This document shows positions 1 through 7,605 of a stretch of DNA of 8,602 nucleotides, one piece after another. The notes under the pieces were generated by a model. It made no database searches and was not told the DNA's origin. It saw only the letters and a program-made list of their open reading frames with translations. This stretch comes from an uncultured Clostridia bacterium (GTDB lineage: Bacteria > Bacillota_A > Clostridia > TANB77 > CAG-508): NCBI GenBank assembly GCA_944393295.1, contig CALXZR010000007.1, positions 1-8,602 of the forward strand, in the 5' to 3' direction. The first letter of the stretch is position 1; every line of letters starts with the position of its first letter. The position numbers were made by a program, and so were the translations under genes.

Positions 1-626
1 AGCAAGCAGGACATTTTATGGATTGTAGAACTAAACAAATAGAGCATTTATCTAGTTTTATGAATGTTCCTCCAATAATTACTTGTCCATATGATGCAGA
101 GCTTTATGGTCATTGGTGGTATGAAGGACCATACTGGTTATACATATTATTTAAAAAGATATACTATGATGAGTGTAATTTTGAACTTATTACACCAAGT
201 GAATATATAGATAGATTTCCAAATATTCAAGTAGCATCTCCTTGTAGATCAAGCTGGGGAGCAAATGGTTACAATGAAGTTTGGCTAAATCCAAGCAATG
301 ATTATGCACATAGACATCTTCATAAAGCAGGAGATAGGATGTGTGAGCTTGCTCATTTATATCCAAATGAAGGAGATACCTTAAGAAGACAAGCTTTAAA
401 TCAATGTGCAAGAGAACTACTTTTAGCTCAAAGTAGTGATTGGCTATTTATTATTACAAATGGCACCATGGTAGAATATGCACATAAAGCAATAAAAGAG
501 CGTATTGGAAGATTTACTAAATTATATTATCAAATAAAGAAAGACAAAATAGATGCAAGGTATTTGTTAGAAGTATTTGACAAGGACGATATATTCCCAG
601 AAATAGACTATATGATTTATTATTAA
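1..626 (+). CDS. GH57 / DUF1957 1,4-alpha-glucan branching enzyme, C-terminal part (5' truncated by window)
   Basis: The frame is open from base 3 (QAGHFM...), so the ATG at 18 is internal and the N-terminal part of the gene lies outside the window. About 207 residues of a family that is usually somewhat over 500 are visible. The motif YDAELYGHWW at 90-119 is GH57 conserved region 4. Its Asp (codon 93-95) is the general acid/base in characterised GH57 branching enzymes; the nucleophile Glu lies upstream, off the window. The following block, with LLLAQSSDW and the downstream TNGTMVEYA, is typical of the DUF1957 C-terminal region of branching-type GH57 enzymes and argues against GH57 amylases. 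The family cuts alpha-1,4 glucan chains and re-joins them as alpha-1,6 branches, giving glycogen-like storage glucan in the cytoplasm. The next gene starts 31 bases after the stop and may be co-transcribed. Family assignment is secure; exact specificity (branching versus another glucanotransferase activity) is inferred. Confidence 0.88.
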   Translation, partial: QAGHFMDCRTKQIEHLSSFMNVPPIITCPYDAELYGHWWYEGPYWLYILFKKIYYDECNFELITPSEYIDRFPNIQVASPCRSSWGANGYNEVWLNPSNDYAHRHLHKAGDRMCELAHLYPNEGDTLRRQALNQCARELLLAQSSDWLFIITNGTMVEYAHKAIKERIGRFTKLYYQIKKDKIDARYLLEVFDKDDIFPEIDYMIYY

Positions 627-657
627 TATAAAATTAAAATTAGAAAGGATGTTTAAA

Positions 658-990
658 ATGGAAGTATATGATAGAGCAAATGGCTTAGCAAGAGCAATTA
701 AAGAAAGCAAAGAGTATAGAGAGTACAAAGAAATAAAAGAAGAAATAATGAAAGATCCAAGTTTAAAAGAAAAAGTAGATGAATTTGAGAAGATTCGTTA
801 TGAAGAACAGTTACTTGCTATGCAAGGAGAAAAGCAAAGCTCAGAAAAAATGGCAAAGCTTCAAGAACTATATAAAATATTGGTTCAAAATGAACAAGTA
901 AAAGAATACTTTGATAAAGAAGTGCGCTTTAATGTGATGATAGCAGATGTTAATAAAATAATAGGAGAAGCAATTAAAGATGTTCTTTAG
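658..990 (+). CDS. YlbF/YmcA family protein (Com_YlbF), putative RNase Y-associated regulator
   Basis: This is a 110-residue, highly charged, almost wholly helical protein beginning MEVYDRANGLARAIKES. The N-terminal A-x-x-L-A-x-A-I-K-x-S-x-E-Y pattern, a central D-x-S-L-K-x-K-V-D-x-F block and a C-terminal V-N-K-I-I-G-x-A-I helix match the YlbF/YmcA family. In Bacillus subtilis, YlbF, YmcA and YaaT form a complex that modulates RNase Y mRNA processing and affects competence, sporulation and biofilm formation. Whether this paralogue does the same is inference. An ATG at 649 in the same frame would give three more residues, but it abuts the Shine-Dalgarno AGAAAGG (642-648). The ATG at 658 has a 9-base spacing and is preferred. 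The protein is shorter than B. subtilis YlbF (about 150 residues). An intrinsic terminator follows at 1002-1035. Confidence 0.8.
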   Translation: MEVYDRANGLARAIKESKEYREYKEIKEEIMKDPSLKEKVDEFEKIRYEEQLLAMQGEKQSSEKMAKLQELYKILVQNEQVKEYFDKEVRFNVMIADVNKIIGEAIKDVL

Positions 991-1001
991 TTGTAATTTA
1001 T

Positions 1002-1035
1002 AGAACCTTGAATTTAGTGTTAAGGTTCTTTTTTT
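1002..1035 (+). terminator. Intrinsic terminator after the ylbF-family gene
   Basis: A perfect 8-bp stem pairs AGAACCTT (1002-1009) with AAGGTTCT (1022-1029) around a 12-base loop, and runs straight into seven Ts (1029-1035). It closes the branching-enzyme/ylbF unit. It ends only eight bases before the Shine-Dalgarno of the next gene, so the small membrane protein downstream either depends on read-through or has a promoter that I could not place. Confidence 0.85.
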
Positions 1036-1056
1036 ATAAATAGGGAGATTTTATAA

Positions 1057-1425
1057 ATGAAAAATAATAAGAAAATATGTATGTTACTATTATCATTATT
1101 ATTGATAATAGTTATTTTTACTACAATAATTTTATTGATACAAACATTTTTAAACATAAAAGAAATAGAAAAAAATATGGTACTAGAGATAAGTGGAGAA
1201 GAAGAAAAGAAGGAATTAAGAGAGTTTAAACTAAGTGAAGAAAAAATAAGGGAATATAAAGAAAAAGCTATAGGTGGAGGAAGTATAGATCCAGAAGACG
1301 AAAGAGTATACTATAGATTATCATATGATAGAGAAACAAAAAAGAAATATATAGAAGTAATAGTGCCAGTAATAGATGCATATGGAGATACAGTAAGTCT
1401 AAGAAATGAAGAATATGAACTTTAA
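1057..1425 (+). CDS. Hypothetical small single-pass membrane protein
   Basis: I do not recognise this 122-residue protein. A short basic N-terminus (MKNNKK) is followed by an uninterrupted hydrophobic stretch at about residues 7-32, rich in Leu and Ile. This predicts a membrane anchor, or an uncleaved signal, with the rest outside the cell. Residues 35-72 are a charged, probably helical stalk rich in Glu and Lys. Residues about 73-122 (GGGSIDPEDERVYYRLSYDR onward) look like a small beta-rich domain. There is no lipobox and no catalytic motif that I can name. The start is supported by GGGAG at 1043-1047, nine bases upstream. The gene ends with tandem in-frame stops (TAA then TAG at 1423-1428). 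It sits alone between two terminators, so it probably forms its own small unit. Codon use matches its AT-rich neighbours. Confidence 0.7.
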   Translation: MKNNKKICMLLLSLLLIIVIFTTIILLIQTFLNIKEIEKNMVLEISGEEEKKELREFKLSEEKIREYKEKAIGGGSIDPEDERVYYRLSYDRETKKKYIEVIVPVIDAYGDTVSLRNEEYEL

Positions 1426-1449
1426 TAGAAAAAGAACGGAAAAAAAGTT

Positions 1450-1505
1450 ATGCTTTTTGGTAGCATATTGGTTAATATTTTTTGCTAAGGCAATTTTAGA
1501 GCAAA
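1450..1505 (+). other. Weakly structured trailer between the membrane-protein gene and its terminator
   Basis: TATGCT (1449-1454) can pair with AGCATA (1462-1467). Farther on, TTTGCT (1481-1486) can pair with AGCAAA (1500-1505), whose last two bases overlap the 5' arm of the terminator. These are short AT-rich helices and could be chance. The 199-base gap 1426-1624 holds these, the terminator at 1504-1540 and the recJ promoter, with no plausible ORF. Confidence 0.25.
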
Positions 1506-1540
1506 CCTGAGAAAATTTATTTAATTTTTCTCAGGTTTTT
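1504..1540 (+). terminator. Strong intrinsic terminator upstream of recJ
   Basis: A perfect 12-bp stem pairs AACCTGAGAAAA (1504-1515) with TTTTCTCAGGTT (1526-1537), with a 10-base AT-rich loop and a T run through 1540. It ends the small membrane-protein transcript and insulates the recJ cluster from it. Because the arms begin with A-rich and end with T-rich sequence, some activity on the other strand is possible, but no minus-strand gene is nearby. Confidence 0.9.
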
Positions 1541-1562
1541 CTTATACTTTCTACGAAAATAA

Positions 1563-1591
1563 TTGCTAATTTTACAATTTTATTATATAAT
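1563..1591 (+). promoter_or_regulatory. Putative sigma-A promoter for the recJ-rel-MBL-hisS cluster
   Basis: TTGCTA (1563-1568; 4 of 6 matches to TTGACA) is followed after exactly 17 bases by a consensus TATAAT (1586-1591). This predicts a start near 1598 and a leader of about 27 bases. The leader contains GGGAG (1613-1617), seven bases before the recJ ATG. The placement between a strong terminator and the first gene of the cluster supports it. In such an AT-rich genome TATAAT occurs by chance, so it is the spacing and position that carry weight. Confidence 0.65.
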
Positions 1592-1624
1592 ATACACCAA
1601 ATTAGTTATTATGGGAGAAAAGGA

Positions 1625-3313
1625 ATGAATCGAAAATGGGAATTTTATCAGCAAGATGAGGAATTAGTACATAAAATAGCAGAAGAGCATAATATATCAG
1701 AGCTTTTAGCTGCAATCTTAGTAAATAGAAATATTACAGAAAAAAAGGAAATAGATGTTTTTTTAAATCCAACACGAAATGATTTTCATAATCCATATTT
1801 GATGCCAGATATGGAAAAAGCAGTAAAAAGAATCTTAGAAGCAATCGATAAAAAAGAAAAAGTAATTATATATGGTGATTATGATGTAGATGGAATTACA
1901 AGTATTACAGTTTTAAAAAAATTTTTAAAAGAACGTAGTTTAGAAACAGGATATTATATTCCAAATAGATTAGATGAAGGCTATGGATTAAATAAAGAAG
2001 CAGTAGAAAAAATTGCAAATGAAGGATATACGCTTATTATAACTGTAGATTGTGGAATATCTGGAATAGAGGAAATAGCTTATGCTTATGAAAAAGGAAT
2101 GGAAGTAATAGTAACAGACCACCATGAACCTTTAGAAGAATTACCAAAGGCTGTTGCTGTAATAGACTGCAAAAGAAAGGACAATAAATATCCTTTTAAA
2201 AACCTAGCAGGTTGCGGGGTTGTTTTTAAATTAATTCAAGCAATTAGTCAAAAATTAAATATAGATGAAAAAGACTATTTAAAATATTTAGATATTGTAT
2301 GTGTTGGAACTATATCAGATATAGTTCCACTTGTAGATGAAAATAGAGTAATTGCAAAGCTAGGCTTAAAGCTAGTAGAGCAAACTAAAAATCCAGGACT
2401 TAAAGCTTTACTTCTAGCATCTGGTTATAAAGATGTAAATTCTAATACAGTTTCTTTTGGTATTGCACCAAGAATAAATGCTTGTGGAAGAATGGGAAAA
2501 GAAGAAGAGGCTTTAAAACTATTCTTAACAGAGAATATTGTAGAAGCAGGAAGAATTACAGATAATTTAAACAAATACAATAGAGAAAGACAAGCTATCG
2601 AAAAAAGAATTTTTGAAGAAGCAATCTCAAAAATAGAAAAAAATCATTTAGATAAAAACAATGTCATTGTTGTAGGAGAAGAAAATTGGCATCATGGGGT
2701 AATAGGAATTGTTGCTTCAAAAATTACAGAATTATATTTTAAACCAAGCATATTAATTTGTTTTGAAGGAGAAGAAGGAAAAGGCTCTGGAAGAAGTATA
2801 CCAGGATTTGATTTACATGAAGCCCTATGCGAATCAAGTGAATATCTGGAAAAATATGGTGGACATGAAATGGCTGTTGGTTTAAGTTTAAAAAAGAAAA
2901 ATTTCCAAAAATTTGCGGATAAGTTTGAAGAAATATCTAAAAAAGCACATACAGAAGAAATTGAATCTGTTATAAACATAGATAAAGAAATTACAATAAA
3001 AGATGTAAATTTTGAAACAGTAAATAGCCTTAAGGCTTTAGAGCCTTTTGGAGAAGCAAATAAAATGCCTATATTTATTTATAGAAATTTAAAAATAGAC
3101 TCTATAAGAGCTCTATCAGAAGGAAAACATTTAAAACTCACTTTAAAAGATGGAAATAATATACTAAATTCTATTGGTTTTAATATGGGAAAATATGCAG
3201 AAGAATATAAAATAGGTGATAAGATAGATGTACTAGGAGTTTTAGAAACAAATATTTTTAATGGAGTAGAAACACTTCAATTTAATATGAAGGATATAAG
3301 AAGGTCTTATTAA
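1625..3313 (+). CDS. recJ: Single-stranded-DNA-specific 5'-3' exonuclease RecJ
   Basis: This is a 562-residue DHH-family nuclease, close to the usual core RecJ length and without the long C-terminal extension of B. subtilis YrvE. The motifs appear in order: GDYDVDG (residues 84-90, metal-binding Asp85/87/89), VDCG (141-144), TDHHEP (164-169, the DHH signature), AGCGV (195-199), SDIVPL with Asp232 (231-236), RINACGRMG (283-291), and the DHHA1 motif GGHEMAVG (412-419). A C-terminal OB-fold segment follows from about residue 455. RecJ degrades 5' ssDNA ends with Mn2+ or Mg2+ in recombination and base-excision or mismatch repair, in the cytoplasm. All catalytic residues are present, so it should be active. 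It is the first gene of the cluster; the rel gene starts 48 bases downstream, a gap with no terminator. Confidence 0.96.
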   Translation: MNRKWEFYQQDEELVHKIAEEHNISELLAAILVNRNITEKKEIDVFLNPTRNDFHNPYLMPDMEKAVKRILEAIDKKEKVIIYGDYDVDGITSITVLKKFLKERSLETGYYIPNRLDEGYGLNKEAVEKIANEGYTLIITVDCGISGIEEIAYAYEKGMEVIVTDHHEPLEELPKAVAVIDCKRKDNKYPFKNLAGCGVVFKLIQAISQKLNIDEKDYLKYLDIVCVGTISDIVPLVDENRVIAKLGLKLVEQTKNPGLKALLLASGYKDVNSNTVSFGIAPRINACGRMGKEEEALKLFLTENIVEAGRITDNLNKYNRERQAIEKRIFEEAISKIEKNHLDKNNVIVVGEENWHHGVIGIVASKITELYFKPSILICFEGEEGKGSGRSIPGFDLHEALCESSEYLEKYGGHEMAVGLSLKKKNFQKFADKFEEISKKAHTEEIESVINIDKEITIKDVNFETVNSLKALEPFGEANKMPIFIYRNLKIDSIRALSEGKHLKLTLKDGNNILNSIGFNMGKYAEEYKIGDKIDVLGVLETNIFNGVETLQFNMKDIRRSY

Positions 3314-3361
3314 AAAAGCAAAGAGCTTTAATAACATAGACTAAAGGGGGATGAAAGATAT

Positions 3362-5560
3362 ATGTCAGAAGAAAAAAATGCAACAATAGAAGAAATAATA
3401 GAAAATCAAAAAAAGAACTATAAAAATTCTAATTCAGAATTAATATTAAAAGCATATAATTTTGCAGGTTCATTTCATAAAGGTCAACTTAGAAAATCAG
3501 GAGAACCATATCTTATTCATCCAATGAATGTTGCATATATTTTATCAACTTTAGAATTAGATGATGAAACTATTTGTGCAGCCTTATTACATGATATTGT
3601 AGAAGATACACCAGTAACAAATGAAGATTTAGTTCGAGAATTTGGAGAGTCAATAGCTGAAATGGTAGCAGGAGTTACAAAACTTGGTACTTTGCGCTAT
3701 ACAACTATTGAAGAACAGCAAGTAGAAAATTATAGAAAAATGTTTCTTGCAATGGGAAAAGATATAAGAGTTATTTTAATCAAATTAGCAGATAGACTTC
3801 ACAATATGAGAACTCTTAAATTTCTTTCTAGAGATAGACAAATAGCAAATGCTAAAGAAACAATGGATTTATACGCACCTCTTGCAAATCGTTTGGGTAT
3901 TTATTCTTTAAAATGGGAGCTTGAAGACTTAGCTTTTAAATATTTGTATCCAGAAGAATACCATGAGATTGTAGTTGGATTAGATAAAAAGAGAGAAGAA
4001 AGACTAAAATTTTTAAATCAAATTCAAATAGATTTAGAAACTGAAATGAAGGCTCAAAATATAAAAGCAGAAGTTACTGGTAGAGCAAAACATTTATATA
4101 GTATTTATAGAAAAATGCAAAGAGATAATAAAACCTTAGATCAAATTTATGATTTATTTGCACTTCGTATATTAGTAGATACTGTGAAAGATTGCTATAC
4201 CGCACTAGGTGTAGTACACGAGCTATATACTCCAATGCCAGGAAGGTTTAAAGACTATATAGCAGTTCCAAAAAAGAATATGTATCAATCTATACATACA
4301 ACTTTACTAGGTCCAAAAGGAACACCTTTTGAAGTACAAATTCGTACTTGGGAAATGCATAGGACTGCAGAATTCGGTATTGCTGCACATTGGGCATATA
4401 AAGAAGCTAGCAATAAAGGTAAAAAGGAAGAAGTTATTGTTGGAGATGATAAATTAGCATGGCTTAGAGAAACTTTAGAGTGGCAAAAGAATACACAAAA
4501 TCCAGATGAATTTTTAAATACCTTAAAAACAGAATTATTTGAAGATGAGGTTTATGTTTTTACACCAAAAGGAATGATAAAAGTTATGCCTAGAGGTGGA
4601 ACTCCAATAGATTTTGCCTATAGCATTCATGAACAAATCGGACATAAAATGGTAGGATGTAAGATAAATGGAAAGATGATGCCAATAATTACACATTTGC
4701 ACAATGGAGATATTGTAGAAATTATTACTTCAGATCAAAGTAAAGGTCCAAGTAGAGATTGGCTAAAATTTGTTAAAAGCTCAACTGCTAGAAATAGAAT
4801 AAATCAATGGTTTAAAAAGGCTGAAAGAGCAGACAATATAGAAAAAGGAAAAGACATAATAGAAAAAGAGGTTAAGAAGCTAGGTCTTAAAAATTCAGAT
4901 ATACTAAAACCAGAATGGATACAAAATGTTTTAAATAGATATAAATTTGCAAGTACAGATGATATGTATGCAAGCATTGGTTTTGGTGGTATTTCTGGGA
5001 ATAAAGTAATCGCAAGGCTTTTGGAAGAATACAAAAAAGAACACGAAGAAGAAGATTTAGAAAAGAAAATAGAAGAGCTAGCTACTGCAAAACCAGTAAA
5101 AACAAAGCCTTCAAAAACAGGTGTTGTAGTAAAAGGTATAGATAATTGTTTAGTAAAGCTTTCAAGATGTTGCAATCCACTTCCAGGAGATGAAATTATA
5201 GGATATATTACAAAAGGAAGAGGAGTTTCTGTCCATCGTACAGACTGTGCAAATTTAAAAGATTTACTAAATGAAGAAAATAGAATGATAGATGTCTATT
5301 GGTATGATGATGTAAAAGGTTCATATAGTGTAGATGTAGAAATCTTTGCTAATGATAGAAATGGCTTATTAAAAGATGTTATTAAACAAGTAGATAATGT
5401 AAAAGCTAAGCTTATGGGGGTAAATGCAAGAACTAGCAAAGAAAATATTACCAATATAAATATTACTGTAGAAATTGAAAATATTGAAGAACTAAAGAAA
5501 TTATTAACTGCCTTAAGAAACATAGAAAGTGTTTATGAGGTAAATAGAAAGAGAGGATAA
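3362..5560 (+). CDS. rel: Bifunctional (p)ppGpp synthetase/hydrolase, Rel (RelA/SpoT long RSH)
   Basis: This is a 732-residue long RSH enzyme with all domains present. The N-terminal HD hydrolase has His53, HDIVED (77-82) and KLADRLHNMR (141-150, Asp144). The synthetase domain has GRAKHLYSIYRKMQR (240-254), the RFKD motif (295-298), the G-loop region KKNMYQSIHTT (304-314) and EVQIRTWEMH (324-333). The TGS domain spans about 395-455 (VYVFTPKG...), followed by a helical region. The zinc-finger/CC element SRCCNPLPGD is at 601-610 with His625 and Cys629, and an ACT domain covers about 655-730. An intact HDxxED motif plus RxKD (rather than the ExDD of synthetase-only RelA) marks it as bifunctional, making and degrading (p)ppGpp in the stringent response. 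The ATG follows AAAGGGGG (3343-3350) at 11 bases, which is slightly long. The following hydrolase gene starts two bases after the stop. Confidence 0.96.
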   Translation: MSEEKNATIEEIIENQKKNYKNSNSELILKAYNFAGSFHKGQLRKSGEPYLIHPMNVAYILSTLELDDETICAALLHDIVEDTPVTNEDLVREFGESIAEMVAGVTKLGTLRYTTIEEQQVENYRKMFLAMGKDIRVILIKLADRLHNMRTLKFLSRDRQIANAKETMDLYAPLANRLGIYSLKWELEDLAFKYLYPEEYHEIVVGLDKKREERLKFLNQIQIDLETEMKAQNIKAEVTGRAKHLYSIYRKMQRDNKTLDQIYDLFALRILVDTVKDCYTALGVVHELYTPMPGRFKDYIAVPKKNMYQSIHTTLLGPKGTPFEVQIRTWEMHRTAEFGIAAHWAYKEASNKGKKEEVIVGDDKLAWLRETLEWQKNTQNPDEFLNTLKTELFEDEVYVFTPKGMIKVMPRGGTPIDFAYSIHEQIGHKMVGCKINGKMMPIITHLHNGDIVEIITSDQSKGPSRDWLKFVKSSTARNRINQWFKKAERADNIEKGKDIIEKEVKKLGLKNSDILKPEWIQNVLNRYKFASTDDMYASIGFGGISGNKVIARLLEEYKKEHEEEDLEKKIEELATAKPVKTKPSKTGVVVKGIDNCLVKLSRCCNPLPGDEIIGYITKGRGVSVHRTDCANLKDLLNEENRMIDVYWYDDVKGSYSVDVEIFANDRNGLLKDVIKQVDNVKAKLMGVNARTSKENITNINITVEIENIEELKKLLTALRNIESVYEVNRKRG

Positions 5561-5562
5561 AA

Positions 5563-6216
5563 ATGATACTAAAGAGAGTACGAGTACATGCTGGAGCACA
5601 AGGTTTACTTACAAATTCATATATTGTATATGATGAAAATAAAAAGGAAGCAATGGTTATAGATCCAGGTGGAGAGGCTAACAAGATAATTGATATTTTA
5701 AATATATTAGGTATTGAAAAACTTAAATATATTTTTCTTACACATTGCCATGCAGACCACACTGGTGGAATTCATGACTTAAAAGAGGCAAAACAAGGGA
5801 AGATACTTATAAGTCGTGAAGATGCAGAAGGTTTATATAATGAAGAGATTAGTTTAGCTTATTATATAGAAATGCCAAACCCAGAGTTAGAGGCAGATTC
5901 TAGAGTGGATGATGGCGATTTAATTCATGTTGGAGATATTGAATTTAAAGTTATTGCAACTCCAGGTCATACAAAAGGAGGTCTATCTTTATATTGTGAA
6001 AAAGAAAGACTTGTTTTTACAGGAGATACAATGTTTTCTGGTAGTTGGGGAAGAACAGATTTGCCAACAGGAAATTTTGTAGAATTAATGGATTCAATAA
6101 CCAATAAATTAATGGAACTACCAGAGGAAACTATATGTTATCCAGGTCATGGAAAAACAACAATGATAGAAGATGAAAGAAATATTTATATAGAATTAAA
6201 AGAAAAGGAATTTTAA
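5563..6216 (+). CDS. MBL-fold metallo-hydrolase, glyoxalase-II-like
   Basis: This is a 217-residue metallo-beta-lactamase-fold protein. The two-metal site is complete: THCHADH (60-66, His61/63/Asp65/His66), PGH at 134-136 (His136), GDTMF (154-158, Asp155) and PGHGKTT (194-200, His196). DPGG (34-37) and the NSYIVYD start are typical of the compact YcbL/YqgX group of glyoxalase-II-like hydrolases, which lack the C-terminal glutathione-binding helical domain of true GloB. A thioester or related hydrolase in the cytoplasm is likely; the substrate is unknown. It overlaps the rel transcript (2-base gap, AGAGAGG Shine-Dalgarno inside the rel 3' end) and precedes hisS by 13 bases. An MBL gene beside rel is common in Clostridia, but the reason for the pairing is not known to me. 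Confidence 0.9.
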   Translation: MILKRVRVHAGAQGLLTNSYIVYDENKKEAMVIDPGGEANKIIDILNILGIEKLKYIFLTHCHADHTGGIHDLKEAKQGKILISREDAEGLYNEEISLAYYIEMPNPELEADSRVDDGDLIHVGDIEFKVIATPGHTKGGLSLYCEKERLVFTGDTMFSGSWGRTDLPTGNFVELMDSITNKLMELPEETICYPGHGKTTMIEDERNIYIELKEKEF

Positions 6217-6229
6217 AAGGAGATTTAAT

Positions 6230-7549
6230 ATGGAAAAAGTAGAACCTAAGATTTTACCTGGTTTTATGGAATTATTACCACAAGACCAGATAAAGTTTAA
6301 TAAGATGTATGATACAATAAGAAAAGTCTATGAAAAATTTGGTTTTTTACCATTAGATACACCAATATTAGAATATTCAGAAGTATTACTTGCAAAAGCA
6401 GGAGGGGAAACAGAAAAGCAAATATATAGATTTATGAAAGGCGATACTGATATATCTATGAGATTTGATTTAACTGTTCCTTTAGCTAGATATGTTTCTC
6501 AAAGATACAATGATTTAAGTTTTCCATTTAAGAGATATCAAATGAATAAAGTGTATCGTGGTGAAAAACAACAAAAAGGAAGATATAGAGAATTTTATCA
6601 ATGTGATATAGATGTAATTGGAAATGAAACACTAGATATTGTATATGATGCAGAAATACCTACAATAATTTATCAAGTTTTTAAAGAGTTAAATATAGGA
6701 GAATTCATTATTAAAATAAACAATAGAAAGGTGCTTAATGGATTTTTCGCTTCTTTAAACTTGAGTTCAAAGATTACGGATATTTTAAGAACTATAGATA
6801 AAATAGATAAAATTGGAAAAGAAGCAGTTAAGCTAGAACTTATAAAATTAGATATATCAGAAGAGGATAGCAATAAGATATTAGAATTTATTGCAATTAC
6901 AGGATCAAATGATGAGATTTTAGAGAAACTAGTTTCTTTAAATATCAAAAACGAAATATTTAATGAAGGTCTTTCAGAATTGAAACAAGTAACAGAGTAT
7001 TTAAAAGCTTTTAATGTACCAGAAGACAATTTTAATATAAATTTAACTATTGCAAGAGGCTTAGATTATTATACAGGAACTGTATACGAAACAAATTTAG
7101 TAAAATATCCAGAACTTGGAAGCATTTGCTCAGGTGGTAGATATGAAAATTTAACGGAATACTACACAAAACAAAAGTTACCAGGTATAGGAATTTCTAT
7201 AGGACTTACAAGATTATTTTCACAACTAAAAGATATTGGATTATTAGATGAAGAAGATGAAAATAAAAGCATAACAAAAGTTTTAGTAATGGATATAGAT
7301 AATAAAGACTTTAACTATATGCTAAAAGTTGCAACAGCTTTTAGAGAAGCGGGAATACCAACAGATGTATATTATGAAAATAAAGCAATGAAAGCAAAAA
7401 TGAAATATGCAAATAAACTTTATATTCCTTATGTTGCGATTATAGGTGAAGATGAAGTAAAAAATAATAGTGTTTCTTTAAAAAATATGTTTACAGGAGA
7501 ACAAAAAACTATATCAATTGAAGAAGCAATAAAAGAAATAATTAAATAA
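6230..7549 (+). CDS. hisS: Histidyl-tRNA synthetase (HisRS), archaeal/eukaryotic-type motifs
   Basis: This is a 439-residue class II synthetase that charges tRNA-His with histidine. The catalytic core shows the class-II N-terminal helix region (PGFMELLP, 10-17), RFDLTVPLARYV (78-89), motif 2 KVYRGEKQQKGRYREFYQCD (107-126), the histidine-binding block ARGLDYYTGTVYE (275-287), SGGRYENL (301-308) and motif 3 GIGISIGLTRLF (319-330). The anticodon-binding domain runs from about 349 to the end. The motif wording (DLTVP, REFYQCDxDxxG, LDYYTG) is that of archaeal and eukaryotic HisRS. Typical bacterial enzymes such as that of E. coli read EGTAG, RQFHQLGCE and LDYYNRT instead. The start follows AAAAGGAG (6215-6222), seven bases upstream, overlapping the MBL stop. 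It is the last gene of the cluster and ends at a convergent hairpin. Function is secure; the subtype is a reading of motifs. Confidence 0.95.
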   Translation: MEKVEPKILPGFMELLPQDQIKFNKMYDTIRKVYEKFGFLPLDTPILEYSEVLLAKAGGETEKQIYRFMKGDTDISMRFDLTVPLARYVSQRYNDLSFPFKRYQMNKVYRGEKQQKGRYREFYQCDIDVIGNETLDIVYDAEIPTIIYQVFKELNIGEFIIKINNRKVLNGFFASLNLSSKITDILRTIDKIDKIGKEAVKLELIKLDISEEDSNKILEFIAITGSNDEILEKLVSLNIKNEIFNEGLSELKQVTEYLKAFNVPEDNFNINLTIARGLDYYTGTVYETNLVKYPELGSICSGGRYENLTEYYTKQKLPGIGISIGLTRLFSQLKDIGLLDEEDENKSITKVLVMDIDNKDFNYMLKVATAFREAGIPTDVYYENKAMKAKMKYANKLYIPYVAIIGEDEVKNNSVSLKNMFTGEQKTISIEEAIKEIIK

Positions 7550-7553
7550 AATG

Positions 7554-7589
7554 AAAAGACGGTCCCAACAGCATGAGGGGCCGCCTTTT
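7554..7589. terminator. GC-rich bidirectional terminator between hisS and the convergent small gene
   Basis: A 13-position stem (7554-7566 with 7577-7589) holds AAAAGACGGTCCC against GGGGCCGCCTTTT, with one A-C mismatch and one T-G pair around a 10-base loop. In the minus direction the arm ends in TTTT followed by CATTTTATTT, a good terminator tail. In the plus direction only TTTT is present before GCTC, so termination of hisS may be weaker. The stem is far more GC-rich than the other terminators here and seems to belong compositionally to the minus-strand island. Confidence 0.75.
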
Positions 7590-7601
7590 GCTCAAGTGAG
7601 C
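7590..7601 (-). repeat. Short palindromic hairpin just upstream of the terminator stem
   Basis: GCTCA and TGAGC form a 5-bp inverted repeat with a 2-base centre (practically a 4-bp stem with a 4-base loop in RNA). In the minus-strand transcript it lies between the post-stop hairpin (7606-7631) and the terminator (7554-7589), making three consecutive hairpins in about 80 bases. It could be chance. Confidence 0.35.
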
Positions 7602-7605
7602 AGGA

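Noticed and set aside
649..657. Alternative start three codons upstream for the YlbF-family gene
   Set aside because: The ATG at 649 directly abuts the AGAAAGG Shine-Dalgarno, so there is no usable spacing; the ATG at 658 has nine bases.
1611..1628. Five-codon ORF overlapping the recJ start (ATG GGA GAA ... TGA)
   Set aside because: It is created by the Shine-Dalgarno sequence itself and lacks its own ribosome site, so chance is the best explanation.
3315..3329. Hairpin AAAGC/GCTTT in the recJ-rel gap
   Set aside because: Only five base pairs and no T run follows; not a credible terminator, so recJ and rel are treated as co-transcribed.
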